From Nocardioidaceae bacterium (GTDB taxonomy: Bacteria; Actinomycetota; Actinomycetes; Propionibacteriales; Nocardioidaceae): 8,503 nucleotides of DNA. Below are positions 1 to 6,178 of this stretch, in pieces. Positions within the stretch are counted from its first letter, which is position 1. The number at the start of each line of letters is the position of its first letter. Under the pieces are notes generated by a model, which did no database searches, had not been told where the DNA came from, and saw nothing but the letters and a program-made list of their open reading frames with translations. The stretch spans positions 1 through 8,503 of the forward strand of contig JAICRS010000125.1 of the NCBI GenBank assembly GCA_025966335.1, in the 5' to 3' direction. A program made the translations under genes and the position numbers.

Positions 1-564
1 GAGCTCGGCACCAGCGCCAAGATGCTCTCGGTGGTCCCGCTGATCAACGGTGGTGGGCTGTTCGAGACCGGTGCCGGCGGGTCGGCACCCAAGCACGTGC
101 AGCAGCTGGTGAAGGAGAACCACCTGCGCTGGGACAGCCTGGGTGAGTTCCTGGCGCTGGCGGTGAGCTTCGAGCACCTGGCCGGCACCAACGACAACCC
201 GCAGGCGCAGGTGCTGGCCGACGCGCTGGACCGGGCGACCGGCCGGCTCCTCAACGAGAACAGGTCGCCGAGCCGGAAGGTCGGTGAGATCGACAACCGA
301 GGCAGCCACTTCTACCTGGCGATGTACTGGGCTCAGGAGCTGGCCGCGCAGCGTGACGACGAGAAGCTGGCGGCCGCGTTCAGCGACCTGGCGGACTCGC
401 TGGCCGACCACGAGGCGCAGATCGCCGAGGAGCTGCTGTCGGTCCAGGGCAGCCCGGTGGACCTGGGCGGCTACTACCGGCCGGACCCGGAGCGGGCGAC
501 CGCGGTGATGCGTCCCTCGAAGACGTTCAACGAGCTGGTCTCCCAGCTGGGCGCCGCACGCTGA
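1..564 (+). CDS. icd: NADP-dependent isocitrate dehydrogenase, monomeric type (C-terminal part)
   Basis: This is the last 187 residues of a gene whose start lies left of the window. The reading frame is open from base 1 and ends at TGA 562-564. The product is the monomeric, roughly 740-residue form of isocitrate dehydrogenase. It oxidatively decarboxylates isocitrate to 2-oxoglutarate in the cytosol, reducing NADP, as a TCA-cycle step. The sequence carries the very conserved stretches of that family: GGGLFETGAGGSAPKHVQQ just after the left edge, then ENHLRWDSLGEFLALA, then SPSRKVGEIDNRGSHFYLA, and a closing LGGYYRPDPE with a final MRPSKTFNELV. These match the C. glutamicum-type enzyme as I remember it, and the C-terminus looks complete. 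The homodimeric IDH family has no such sequence, so the assignment is firm. No terminator is visible; a reverse-strand small gene ends 4 bases beyond the stop. Confidence 0.96.
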   Translation, partial: ELGTSAKMLSVVPLINGGGLFETGAGGSAPKHVQQLVKENHLRWDSLGEFLALAVSFEHLAGTNDNPQAQVLADALDRATGRLLNENRSPSRKVGEIDNRGSHFYLAMYWAQELAAQRDDEKLAAAFSDLADSLADHEAQIAEELLSVQGSPVDLGGYYRPDPERATAVMRPSKTFNELVSQLGAAR

Positions 565-568
565 CCGG

Positions 569-664
569 TCAGGTCCAGACGTAGTGCCCGACGAGGATGC
601 CGACGACGAACCACGCCAGGCCACCGATGATGCCGAACAGGACCGGCTTGGGAATCGCGCTCAT
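569..664 (-). CDS. 31-residue single-helix membrane protein (unnamed small ORF)
   Basis: A short reverse-strand reading frame starts at ATG 664-662 and ends at TGA 571-569. It begins MSAIPKPVLFGIIGG, then one hydrophobic helix (about residues 7-26, rich in F, I, L, V, G and W), and ends GHYVWT. Of the 30 sense codons, 28 end in G or C, the usage of real genes in this genome, and no gene is read from the opposite strand here. A TACGAT box (676-671) sits exactly 6 bases before the ATG, the layout of a leaderless actinobacterial mRNA; no Shine-Dalgarno is obvious. The N-terminus has one Lys, and the tail is short and uncharged apart from His. It converges on the isocitrate dehydrogenase gene with a 4-base gap. 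I do not recognise a named family. A small membrane-inserted regulator or accessory subunit is possible but is pure inference. Confidence 0.66.
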   Translation of the reverse strand: MSAIPKPVLFGIIGGLAWFVVGILVGHYVWT

Positions 665-670
665 GACCCG

Positions 671-676
671 ATCGTA
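671..676 (-). promoter_or_regulatory. Putative -10 box of the small membrane protein gene
   Basis: Read on the reverse strand the bases are TACGAT, fitting the TAnnnT actinobacterial -10 consensus. Six bases (CGGGTC) separate it from the ATG at 664, so transcription would begin at or next to the A of the start codon. I find no TTGACA-like -35 at 16-18 bases; the nearest AT-rich stretch (TTATTC, 694-689) is only 12 bases upstream. It is supported by position rather than by a full promoter match. Confidence 0.4.
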
Positions 677-720
677 GGGCCGTCGCCGGAATAACGCTGC
701 CTGTTCTGCTCTTGTAGTCA

Positions 721-745
721 GTCAGCGCTGCGTACGCCGTCAGCG
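721..745. repeat. Direct repeat GTCAGCG flanking an 8-bp palindrome, upstream of the MFS gene
   Basis: GTCAGCG occurs at 721-727 and again at 739-745, with an 18-base period. Between them lies the perfect palindrome GCGTACGC (730-737). A further GTCA precedes at 717-720. The arrangement sits 36 bases before the MFS start codon, where an operator would be expected, but the repeats are short and may be chance. The remaining gap from 665 to 780 shows no RNA gene or terminator. A weak TTGTAG (712-717) with TACGCC (733-738) could be promoter elements, but the 15-base spacing is poor. Confidence 0.3.
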
Positions 746-780
746 GACTTCCCTGCCTTCACCGCGACAAGGACCTCGTT

Positions 781-2004
781 GTGACGATCACGCCGACCCT
801 CAACCGGCGTACCGCCCCTCCTCCGCGAACCGGCCGCCACACGACGCTGGCGATCATCGCGCTGGCCATGGGCGGGTTCGCCATCGGCACCACCGAGTTC
901 GTGACCATGGGCCTGCTCCCGGAGCTGGCACGTGGCGTGGACGTGTCGATCCCCGCTGCCGGGCACGTCATCTCGGCCTACGCGCTCGGCGTCGTCGTCG
1001 GCGCGCCGCTGATCGCGGTCCTCGGCGCCCGGCTGCCACGCCGGGGACTGCTCATCGCGTTGATGGCCGCCTTCGCCCTCGGCAACGGCGCCAGTGCGCT
1101 TGCGGTGAGCTACGAGTCGTTGGTCGTCGCCCGGTTCTTCTCCGGTCTGCCGCACGGCGCCTTCTTCGGGGTCGCCTCGCTGGTCGCGGCGGCCATGGTC
1201 GCGCCGCACCGCAAGGGACGCGCGGTCTCGCTGGTGATGCTCGGACTTCCGGTCGCCAACGTGGTCGGGGTGCCGGCCGCGACGTGGATGGGTCAGCAGC
1301 TGGGGTGGCGTTCGGCGTACCTGGCCGTCGCCGTCCTCGGTCTGGTCACCGTGCTGTCCGTGGTCGCCTTCCTGCCTTCGACTCCCGCGAACCCGAGTGC
1401 CACCGGCCGCCAGGAGCTGCAGGCCTTTCGCCGTCCGCAGGTCTGGCTGACCCTGATGGTCGGCGCGGTGGGGTTCGGCGGCATGTTCGCGATGTACAGC
1501 TACATCGCACCCACGGTCACCGACGTCACCGGCCTGTCCGCATCGGCGATCCCGCTGTTCCTGCTCGCGTTCGGGGTCGGTGGCATCGTCGGGACCGTGC
1601 TCGGCGGGCACCTGGCGGACTGGTCGATCTTCCGGTCGCTGATCGCCAGCTCGGTCGCGATGGGTCTGGCGCTGGCGCTGTTCACGGTGACCGCCCACGA
1701 GCCGGTCGCCGCCGTCGTCACCGTGTTCACTGTTGCCGCGGTCGGCTCGGTGCTGGTGGTGACCCTGCAGATGCGGCTGATGCACGTGGCAGGCGACGCG
1801 CAGACGCTCGGCGCCGCGATGAACCATGCGTCGCTCAACGCGGCGAACGCGCTCGGCGCCTGGCTCGGCGGTCTCGTGATCGCGGCCGGCTACGGGTACA
1901 CCGCGACGAGCTGGGTCGGCGCCGGTCTCTCCGCGGCCGGCCTGCTGGTGCTCGCGGTCTCCGCGGTGCTGCACCGCCGGGGCCTGGCTCAGCGAGCCGG
2001 CTGA
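781..2004 (+). CDS. MFS efflux transporter, DHA1 family (AraJ/CmlR-like)
   Basis: A 407-residue inner-membrane protein with about 12 hydrophobic helices, the usual size for 12-helix drug:proton antiporters. Helix 1 carries GGFAIGTTEFVTMGLLPELA (31-50), typical of the AraJ/YdhP/chloramphenicol-resistance branch. The loop between helices 2 and 3 has the motif A relative GAPLIAVLGARLPRR (74-88); RFFSGLPHGAFFG (118-130) and GLPVANVVGVP (165-175, motif C region, followed by GWR) also fit. A second-half motif A copy is at GTVLGGHLADW (281-291). The GTG start is preceded by AAGGA (769-773) with a 7-base spacer. The only in-frame room upstream ends at a TAG (715) and holds no other start. The substrate cannot be read from sequence: chloramphenicol-like drugs, sugars or purines are all known in this branch. 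It is apparently monocistronic, and its 3' end overlaps the convergent acetyltransferase gene by 16 bp. Confidence 0.92.
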   Translation: MTITPTLNRRTAPPPRTGRHTTLAIIALAMGGFAIGTTEFVTMGLLPELARGVDVSIPAAGHVISAYALGVVVGAPLIAVLGARLPRRGLLIALMAAFALGNGASALAVSYESLVVARFFSGLPHGAFFGVASLVAAAMVAPHRKGRAVSLVMLGLPVANVVGVPAATWMGQQLGWRSAYLAVAVLGLVTVLSVVAFLPSTPANPSATGRQELQAFRRPQVWLTLMVGAVGFGGMFAMYSYIAPTVTDVTGLSASAIPLFLLAFGVGGIVGTVLGGHLADWSIFRSLIASSVAMGLALALFTVTAHEPVAAVVTVFTVAAVGSVLVVTLQMRLMHVAGDAQTLGAAMNHASLNAANALGAWLGGLVIAAGYGYTATSWVGAGLSAAGLLVLAVSAVLHRRGLAQRAG

Positions 2005-3140
2005 CCGTCGGGGGCCGAGTACTCCGACGCGAGCAGGTCGTAGGTGATGGAGTCGACCCAGGTGCCGTCGCCGAGCCGGCTGCTCTGCCGGTGCCGGCCG
2101 GTCTCGACGAAACCGTTGGCCTCGATCACGTGCCGGGACGCGGCGTTGCCCTCGGACGCCTCGATCCGCAGCCGCTGGAGCCCGAGACCCCCGTCCTCCT
2201 CCGGGATGAACGCATGCCGGACCACCAGCCGGCACGTCTCGGTCATCACACCGCGGCCTCGTGCCTCCGGATGGGTCCAGTAGCCGATCTCGGCGTCGTC
2301 CCCGGCCTTGATGTCCATCAGGGCGATGTTCGCGAGCAGGGCGTCGGTCACCGGGTCGGCCGCGACCCAGCTGAGTGCGGTGCCCCGGGCATGGCCCTCG
2401 TGGCGGCTCGCGATGTAGGCCTCGGCGACCTCGAGCGTGTAGGGATCCGGCAGGGCCAGCCAGTGTCGCGCCCGCGGGTCGACGCCGGCTTCCCGGATCC
2501 GCGCGGCGTCACGGGACTCGTGGGCTCGCAGCACCACGTTCTGGCCGGCGATCCGCGGGACCTCGAGCCAGGGGTGTCGGGGAGCCCGTTCGTCGGTGGA
2601 CAGCAGCACCCCTACCCAGGCGTCGAGCAGCTCACCGCGTTGCGGCAGCCAGCTGCGGAGCGTGCCGTCGAAGGAGAAGCCGAGCCGCCAGGCCACCTTG
2701 CGCGAGGCCCAGTTGCCGTCGTTGGCCCACCAGATCACGGTCTCCAGCTGCTTGTGCTCGAACCCCCAGTCCAGCAACAGGTTCAGCGCCCGCAGGATGC
2801 TCCCCCGACCGCGCGCCCAGGGGTGTGCCGCATAGGCGATCTCTGCGCGCCGGTCACCCTCGTTGCGCAGCTCCACGGTCCCGCAGAAGCGCGGCACACC
2901 GGCGCCGTCGACGGCCTCGACAGCGAACGCCCACGCTTCGTCCGCGCGCCAGCCGGCGGGAATCACCTCCGTGGCGAACTGACGGGACGTCTCCTCGGTC
3001 GAGGGGACCGGCACCGTGGTCCAGGCGACCATCAACGGGTCGGTCGCCTGCTCGAGCAGTGCCGGCACGTCGTCCGCGCGATGCGCGCGCAGGGTCACCG
3101 TTCCGTCGGTGAGCACGGGTACGTCGTCCGGGAAGTTCAC
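1989..3140 (-). CDS. Tandem GNAT acetyltransferase (two RimJ/RimL-like domains)
   Basis: A 383-residue cytosolic protein made of two GNAT N-acetyltransferase domains, which move an acetyl group from acetyl-CoA to an amine. Domain 1 covers about residues 8-185, with its acetyl-CoA loop at HPWARGRG (106-113) and a NWASRKVAWRLGF segment (153-165). Domain 2 covers about 198-383, with THPEARGRGVMTE (289-301) and GNAASRHVIEANGF (341-354). Both domains open with the VxLRAH strand typical of RimJ/RimL relatives (protein N-terminus or small-molecule acetylation). The substrate is unknown. I chose GTG 3140-3138 because GAGGA (3152-3148) lies 7 bases before it. The longer frame from ATG 3218 adds 26 residues with no GNAT similarity, would reach across the divergent promoter, and is less likely. 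Its stop lies inside the end of the MFS gene. Both P-loops look intact, so neither domain is obviously dead. Confidence 0.88.
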   Translation of the reverse strand: MNFPDDVPVLTDGTVTLRAHRADDVPALLEQATDPLMVAWTTVPVPSTEETSRQFATEVIPAGWRADEAWAFAVEAVDGAGVPRFCGTVELRNEGDRRAEIAYAAHPWARGRGSILRALNLLLDWGFEHKQLETVIWWANDGNWASRKVAWRLGFSFDGTLRSWLPQRGELLDAWVGVLLSTDERAPRHPWLEVPRIAGQNVVLRAHESRDAARIREAGVDPRARHWLALPDPYTLEVAEAYIASRHEGHARGTALSWVAADPVTDALLANIALMDIKAGDDAEIGYWTHPEARGRGVMTETCRLVVRHAFIPEEDGGLGLQRLRIEASEGNAASRHVIEANGFVETGRHRQSSRLGDGTWVDSITYDLLASEYSAPDGQPAR

Positions 3141-3147
3141 CCGCGCA

Positions 3148-3152
3148 TCCTC
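3148..3152 (-). promoter_or_regulatory. Ribosome binding site deciding the GNAT start
   Basis: GAGGA on the reverse strand, 7 bases before GTG 3140. No comparable site stands before the upstream ATG at 3218, which favours the shorter protein. Confidence 0.65.
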
Positions 3153-3167
3153 GCCCGGAACCGGGGG

Positions 3168-3181
3168 TTCGGCAAACCGAA
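3168..3181. repeat. Inverted repeat in the divergent promoter region
   Basis: TTCGG (3168-3172), loop CAAA, CCGAA (3177-3181) form a perfect 5-bp inverted repeat. The left arm also pairs with an earlier GAACC (3158-3162) as GGTTC (3166-3170), so two alternative hairpins share bases. It lies between the divergent GNAT and CorC-like genes, about where the -35 of the latter would be, and could be an operator. Repeats this short also occur by chance. Confidence 0.3.
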
Positions 3182-3191
3182 ATCGCAGCCC

Positions 3192-3197
3192 TATCCT
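3192..3197 (+). promoter_or_regulatory. Putative -10 box of the CorC-like gene
   Basis: TATCCT matches TAnnnT. A weak -35 candidate TTCGGC (3168-3173) lies 18 bases upstream, inside the inverted repeat. The predicted start of transcription is near 3204, giving a leader of about 20 bases with GAAGGG (3210-3215) as Shine-Dalgarno for the ATG at 3224. Confidence 0.42.
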
Positions 3198-3203
3198 GTG
3201 GGC

Positions 3204-3227
3204 ATGGATGAAGGGCATAGACCATGA
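3204..3227 (+). CDS. Possible 7-codon leader peptide
   Basis: An ATG at 3204, six bases after the TATCCT box, opens a frame encoding MDEGHRP and stops at TGA 3225-3227. That stop overlaps the ATG of the CorC-like gene (ATGA). If the mRNA is leaderless this ORF would be translated first and would couple to the main gene. It has no run of any one amino acid, so it is not a classical attenuator. The same bases can simply be a 5' leader holding a Shine-Dalgarno, so this is only a possibility. Confidence 0.25.
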   Translation: MDEGHRP

Positions 3228-4588
3228 GCGGCACGCTCGCGAACATCGGGCTTGTCGTTGTCTTCGTCCTCGCCGGCGGCGTCTTCGCCGCGGCCGAGAT
3301 GTCCCTGGTCTCCCTCCGCGACAGCCAAGCCCGTTCGCTGGCTGCTCGCGGCAAGCGCGGTCGCACGGTGGCGGAGCTGAACAGCGACCCGAACCGGTTC
3401 CTCGCCGCGGTGCAGGTCGGGGTCACCCTGGCCGGCTTCCTCTCCGCCGCCTTCGGTGGTGCCACGTTGTCCGGCGACCTGGCGCCGGTGCTCGAGGGTT
3501 GGGGGATCCCGCCTGCCGTCGCCGAGCCGCTGGCGCTGGTCCTGGTCACGATCGGGATCTCCTACCTGTCCCTGGTGCTCGGCGAGCTGGCACCGAAGCG
3601 GCTGGCGCTGCAGCGCGCCGAGGGGTTCGCGCTGGCGCTCGGGCCGTTCATCGACAAGGTCTCGAAGATCTCCCGGCCGGTGATCTGGCTGCTGTCGGTG
3701 TCGACCAACGCCGTGGTGCGGCTCGCCGGCGGCGACCCCTCGGCGCAGCGCGAGCAGATGAGCGACGAGGAGCTCCGCGAGCTGGTGAACCAGCACGAGA
3801 CGCTGGGTGAGGAGGAGCGACGCATCGTCGAGGACGTGTTCGAGGCCGGTGACCGGCAGATCCGCGAGGTGATGATCCCGCGCACCGAGGTCGACTTCCT
3901 CGACGCCGGCACGCCGGTCTACAAGGCGGCCAAGGACGCAGTGGCGCAACCGCACTCCCGCTACCCGGTGATCCGCGGGTCCGCCGACGACGTGATCGGC
4001 TTCGTGCACGTGCGCGACCTGTTCGCCCCGGAGATGGCGGGCCGGTCGGTGCGGGTGGGGGAGCTGACCCGGTCGACGCTGACCCTGCCCTGGACCCGAC
4101 CGATCCTCGCGGCACTCGCGGACATGCGCCGCGAAGGCACCCACCTCGCGATCGTGGCCGACGAGTACGGCGGCACCGCGGGCATCGTCACCATGGAGGA
4201 CCTCGTCGAGGAGCTGATCGGTGACATCAAGGACGAGTACGACGTCGACGAGGCGGAGACCACGCACCACCGTGGCGGCGACGTGGAGGTCGACGGCCTG
4301 CTGAACCTCGACGACTTCGAGGACGAGACCGGGGTGGAGCTGCCGGAGGGCCCCTACGAGACGGTGGCCGGCTACATCATGGCGCAGCTCGGCCGGGTCC
4401 CGGAGGTCGGTGACTCCACCGACTTCAACGAGCACCGGATCGAGGTGCGCGAGGTCGAGGGGCGCCGGGTCTCGCGCGTGCTGGTGTCCGTCGTACCGCC
4501 GACCGTGGTGACCCATCCGGAGGAGCTCCGCGTCGGTCAGACCCCCTCGCAGCTGGCCGCCGACGCCGAGGCGCAGCAACAGGAGTAG
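3224..4588 (+). CDS. CNNM/CorC-type membrane protein with CBS domains (hemolysin C family)
   Basis: A 454-residue membrane protein of the UPF0053 / CorC-HlyC group, linked in characterised members to magnesium or cobalt efflux; older databases call them hemolysins. Order of parts: an N-terminal helix (about 6-28, ending AAAEMSLVSLR), the rest of the DUF21/CNNM transmembrane domain to about 175 with GELAPKRLALQ (120-130), a connecting segment with LGEEERRIVEDVFE (204-217 region) and MIPR (217-220), a CBS pair at about 215-340 with RYPVI (246-250) and ADEYGGTAGIVTMEDLVEEL (322-341), and a CorC_HlyC C-terminal domain around 350-430 with GPYETVAGY (396-404). The acidic stretch GDIKDEYDVDEAE follows the CBS pair. 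Length and domain order are complete. The ATG at 3224 has GAAGGG 8 bases upstream. The trpS gene begins 32 bases after the stop, so partial co-transcription is possible. Confidence 0.92.
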   Translation: MSGTLANIGLVVVFVLAGGVFAAAEMSLVSLRDSQARSLAARGKRGRTVAELNSDPNRFLAAVQVGVTLAGFLSAAFGGATLSGDLAPVLEGWGIPPAVAEPLALVLVTIGISYLSLVLGELAPKRLALQRAEGFALALGPFIDKVSKISRPVIWLLSVSTNAVVRLAGGDPSAQREQMSDEELRELVNQHETLGEEERRIVEDVFEAGDRQIREVMIPRTEVDFLDAGTPVYKAAKDAVAQPHSRYPVIRGSADDVIGFVHVRDLFAPEMAGRSVRVGELTRSTLTLPWTRPILAALADMRREGTHLAIVADEYGGTAGIVTMEDLVEELIGDIKDEYDVDEAETTHHRGGDVEVDGLLNLDDFEDETGVELPEGPYETVAGYIMAQLGRVPEVGDSTDFNEHRIEVREVEGRRVSRVLVSVVPPTVVTHPEELRVGQTPSQLAADAEAQQQE

Positions 4589-4609
4589 CGGTTGCGGGCG
4601 CCGCACCGC

Positions 4610-4657
4610 TGCCTGACAGAATGCCTGGCATGTCCAGACCCCGCGTCCTGTCAGGCA
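4610..4657 (+). promoter_or_regulatory. Perfect 10-bp inverted repeat bracketing the trpS start
   Basis: TGCCTGACAG (4610-4619) is the exact reverse complement of CTGTCAGGCA (4648-4657), leaving a 28-base loop that holds both possible trpS start codons (4621, 4630). Inside the loop ATGCC-T-GGCAT (4621-4631) forms a second small hairpin. TGCCTG occurs twice (4610-4615 and 4622-4627), so CAGGCA in the right arm has two possible partners. The right arm encodes Leu-Ser-Gly-Ile at the conserved N-terminus of the enzyme, so only the left arm is free to vary. No U-tract follows, so it is not an intrinsic terminator. A role in control is inference. Confidence 0.38.
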
Positions 4658-5637
4658 TCCAGCCGACCGCCGACTCGTTCCACTTCGGCAACTACCTCGG
4701 TGCGCTGAGGCAGTGGGTGGCGCTGCAGGAGGAGCACGAACCGTTCTTCTTCATCGCGGACCTGCACGCGATCACCGTCGAGCAGGAGCCGAAGGTGCTG
4801 CGCGACCGGTGCCTGCGGGCGGCGGCGCAGCTGTTGGCGATGGGCATCGACCCGGCGCGGTCGGCGGTGTTCATCCAGTCGCACGTGCCCGCCCACGCGC
4901 AGCTGCAGTGGGTCCTCGGCGGGCTGACCGGCTTCGGCGAGGCCAGCCGGATGACCCAGTTCAAGGACAAGTCGGCCAAGGGCGGCACCGAGCGCGCGAC
5001 GGTCGGCCTGTTCACCTACCCGGTGCTCCAGGCCGCCGACATCCTGCTCTACCGCCCGCAGTACGTCCCGGTGGGGGAGGACCAGCGCCAGCACCTCGAG
5101 CTGACCCGGGACCTGGCCGGCCGGTTCAACCACCGCTACAAGAAGACCTTCCGCCTCCCGGAGCCGTACATCCTCAAGGAGACCGCGAAGATCACCGACC
5201 TGCAGGAGCCGAACGCCAAGATGTCGAAGTCGGCCTCCTCGCCTGCGGGCATCATCGACATGCTCGACGACCCGAAGGTGTCGGCGAAGAAGATTCGTTC
5301 GGCGGTCACCGACTCCGGCAGCGAGGTGCGCTTCGACGAGGAGCAGAAACCTGGGATCTCCAACCTGCTCACGATCTACTCGGCGCTGACCGGACGCTCC
5401 ATCGCTGCCCTGGAGAAGGAGTACGACGGGCGCGGCTACGGCGACTTCAAGAAGGAGCTCGCCGACGTCGTGGTGGAGTTCGTGACACCGTTCCGGGACC
5501 GGACCCTGGAGCTGCTCGAGGACAAGGCGCAGCTCGACGGGATCCTGCGCGACGGTGCGGCGAAGGCCAACGCCGTCGCCGAACGGACGCTGTCGGAGGT
5601 CTACGACCGGATCGGCTTCGTGCCTGCCGGTCGGTAG
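4621..5637 (+). CDS. trpS: Tryptophan--tRNA ligase
   Basis: A 338-residue class I aminoacyl-tRNA synthetase that activates tryptophan with ATP and loads it on tRNA-Trp in the cytosol. The N-terminus has RVLSGIQPT (8-16) followed by the HIGH-type signature HFGN (21-24) and YLGALRQW. ADLHAIT (46-52), GEASRMTQFKDKS (106-118) and PVGEDQRQHLELTRDLA (150-166) are the standard tryptophan- and ATP-site blocks. KMSKS is intact at 200-204. Length is normal for bacterial TrpRS (about 330). ATG 4621 and ATG 4630 are both possible; neither has a clear Shine-Dalgarno. A CAGAAT box (4617-4622) sits 7 bases before 4630, so a leaderless start there (335 residues) is a fair alternative. It heads a five-gene run whose next gene starts 9 bases after the stop. 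Confidence 0.97.
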   Translation: MPGMSRPRVLSGIQPTADSFHFGNYLGALRQWVALQEEHEPFFFIADLHAITVEQEPKVLRDRCLRAAAQLLAMGIDPARSAVFIQSHVPAHAQLQWVLGGLTGFGEASRMTQFKDKSAKGGTERATVGLFTYPVLQAADILLYRPQYVPVGEDQRQHLELTRDLAGRFNHRYKKTFRLPEPYILKETAKITDLQEPNAKMSKSASSPAGIIDMLDDPKVSAKKIRSAVTDSGSEVRFDEEQKPGISNLLTIYSALTGRSIAALEKEYDGRGYGDFKKELADVVVEFVTPFRDRTLELLEDKAQLDGILRDGAAKANAVAERTLSEVYDRIGFVPAGR

Positions 5638-5646
5638 GGTGCCAGG

Positions 5647-6171
5647 GTGACGACGATCGGAGTGGCCATCGCCGTCCCGGATCCATGGGGCGCGCAGCTG
5701 CAGGACTACCGCAAGGCGCTGGGTGACGCCACGGCCGAGGGCATCCCGACGCACATCACGCTGATGCCGCCGATCGAGATCTCCGCCGACCAGACACCCG
5801 TCGTCGAGCAGCACCTGGCCGAGGCGTCGGCCCACAACAGCGCGTTCAAGATCCACCTCCGCGGGACCGGCACCTTTCGCCCGATCTCACCGGTCGTCTT
5901 CGTGGTCGTCGTCCAGGGCATCTCCCAGTGCGAGCAGCTCGCCTTCTCGGTGCGCCGCGGGCCGCTGGCCGCAGACCTGCAGTTCCCCTACCACCCGCAC
6001 GTGACGATCGCCCACCACCTCGACGACGACCGGCTCGACAAGGCGTTCGCCGAGCTCGCGTCCTTCGAGTGCGAGTTCGAGGCCGACCACTTCTCGCTCT
6101 ACGTGCACGATGCCGATGCGGGTTGGCAGCCCACCCGCGACTTCCCCCTCAACGCTCGCTGCGACGGGTAG
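5647..6171 (+). CDS. 2'-5' RNA ligase family protein (2H phosphoesterase)
   Basis: A 174-residue cytosolic protein of the 2H phosphoesterase superfamily, named for two H-x-T/S motifs that form the active site. Here they are HIT (36-38, in PTHITLMPP) and HVT (118-120, in YHPHVTIAHHL), about 80 residues apart as expected, so both catalytic histidines are present. Known relatives (ThpR/LigT) open cyclic phosphodiesters or reversibly join 2'-5' RNA bonds in vitro; the natural substrate is generally unclear. The GTG start at 5647 is 9 bases after the trpS stop, and AGGG (5636-5639) overlapping that stop gives a 7-base spacer, suggesting translational coupling to trpS. Placement behind a tRNA synthetase fits a role in RNA end or tRNA processing, but this is inferred from context only. 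Confidence 0.86.
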   Translation: MTTIGVAIAVPDPWGAQLQDYRKALGDATAEGIPTHITLMPPIEISADQTPVVEQHLAEASAHNSAFKIHLRGTGTFRPISPVVFVVVVQGISQCEQLAFSVRRGPLAADLQFPYHPHVTIAHHLDDDRLDKAFAELASFECEFEADHFSLYVHDADAGWQPTRDFPLNARCDG

Positions 6172-6178
6172 CCGGCAG

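Noticed and set aside
718..2235. A 505-codon open frame on the reverse strand across the MFS gene
   Set aside because: It is rich in Arg, Gly, His and Gln with no domain, and is antisense to a clearly recognisable transporter; typical of shadow frames in GC-rich DNA.
3141..3218. N-terminal extension of the GNAT protein from ATG 3218
   Set aside because: It lacks family similarity and a Shine-Dalgarno, whereas GTG 3140 has GAGGA at 7 bases.
1284..3227. A 647-codon forward frame across the MFS and GNAT genes
   Set aside because: It is low-complexity and crosses two well-supported genes on both strands. Only its last seven codons (3204-3227) deserve separate mention.
3191..4606. A 471-codon reverse frame opposite the CorC-like gene
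   Set aside because: No recognisable motif, composition dominated by codon mirror effects, and the forward gene has full domain support.
4610..4657. Intrinsic terminator between the CorC-like gene and trpS
   Set aside because: The stem has a 28-base loop, extends into trpS and is not followed by a T-tract.
4651..5856. A 401-codon reverse frame opposite trpS
   Set aside because: It spans trpS and part of the 2H gene, with the skewed composition of an antisense shadow.
6110..6178. Upstream ATG extending the YihY protein by 23 residues
   Set aside because: The extension reads in a second frame within the 2H gene and lacks family likeness; ATG 6179 gives the usual basic N-terminus.
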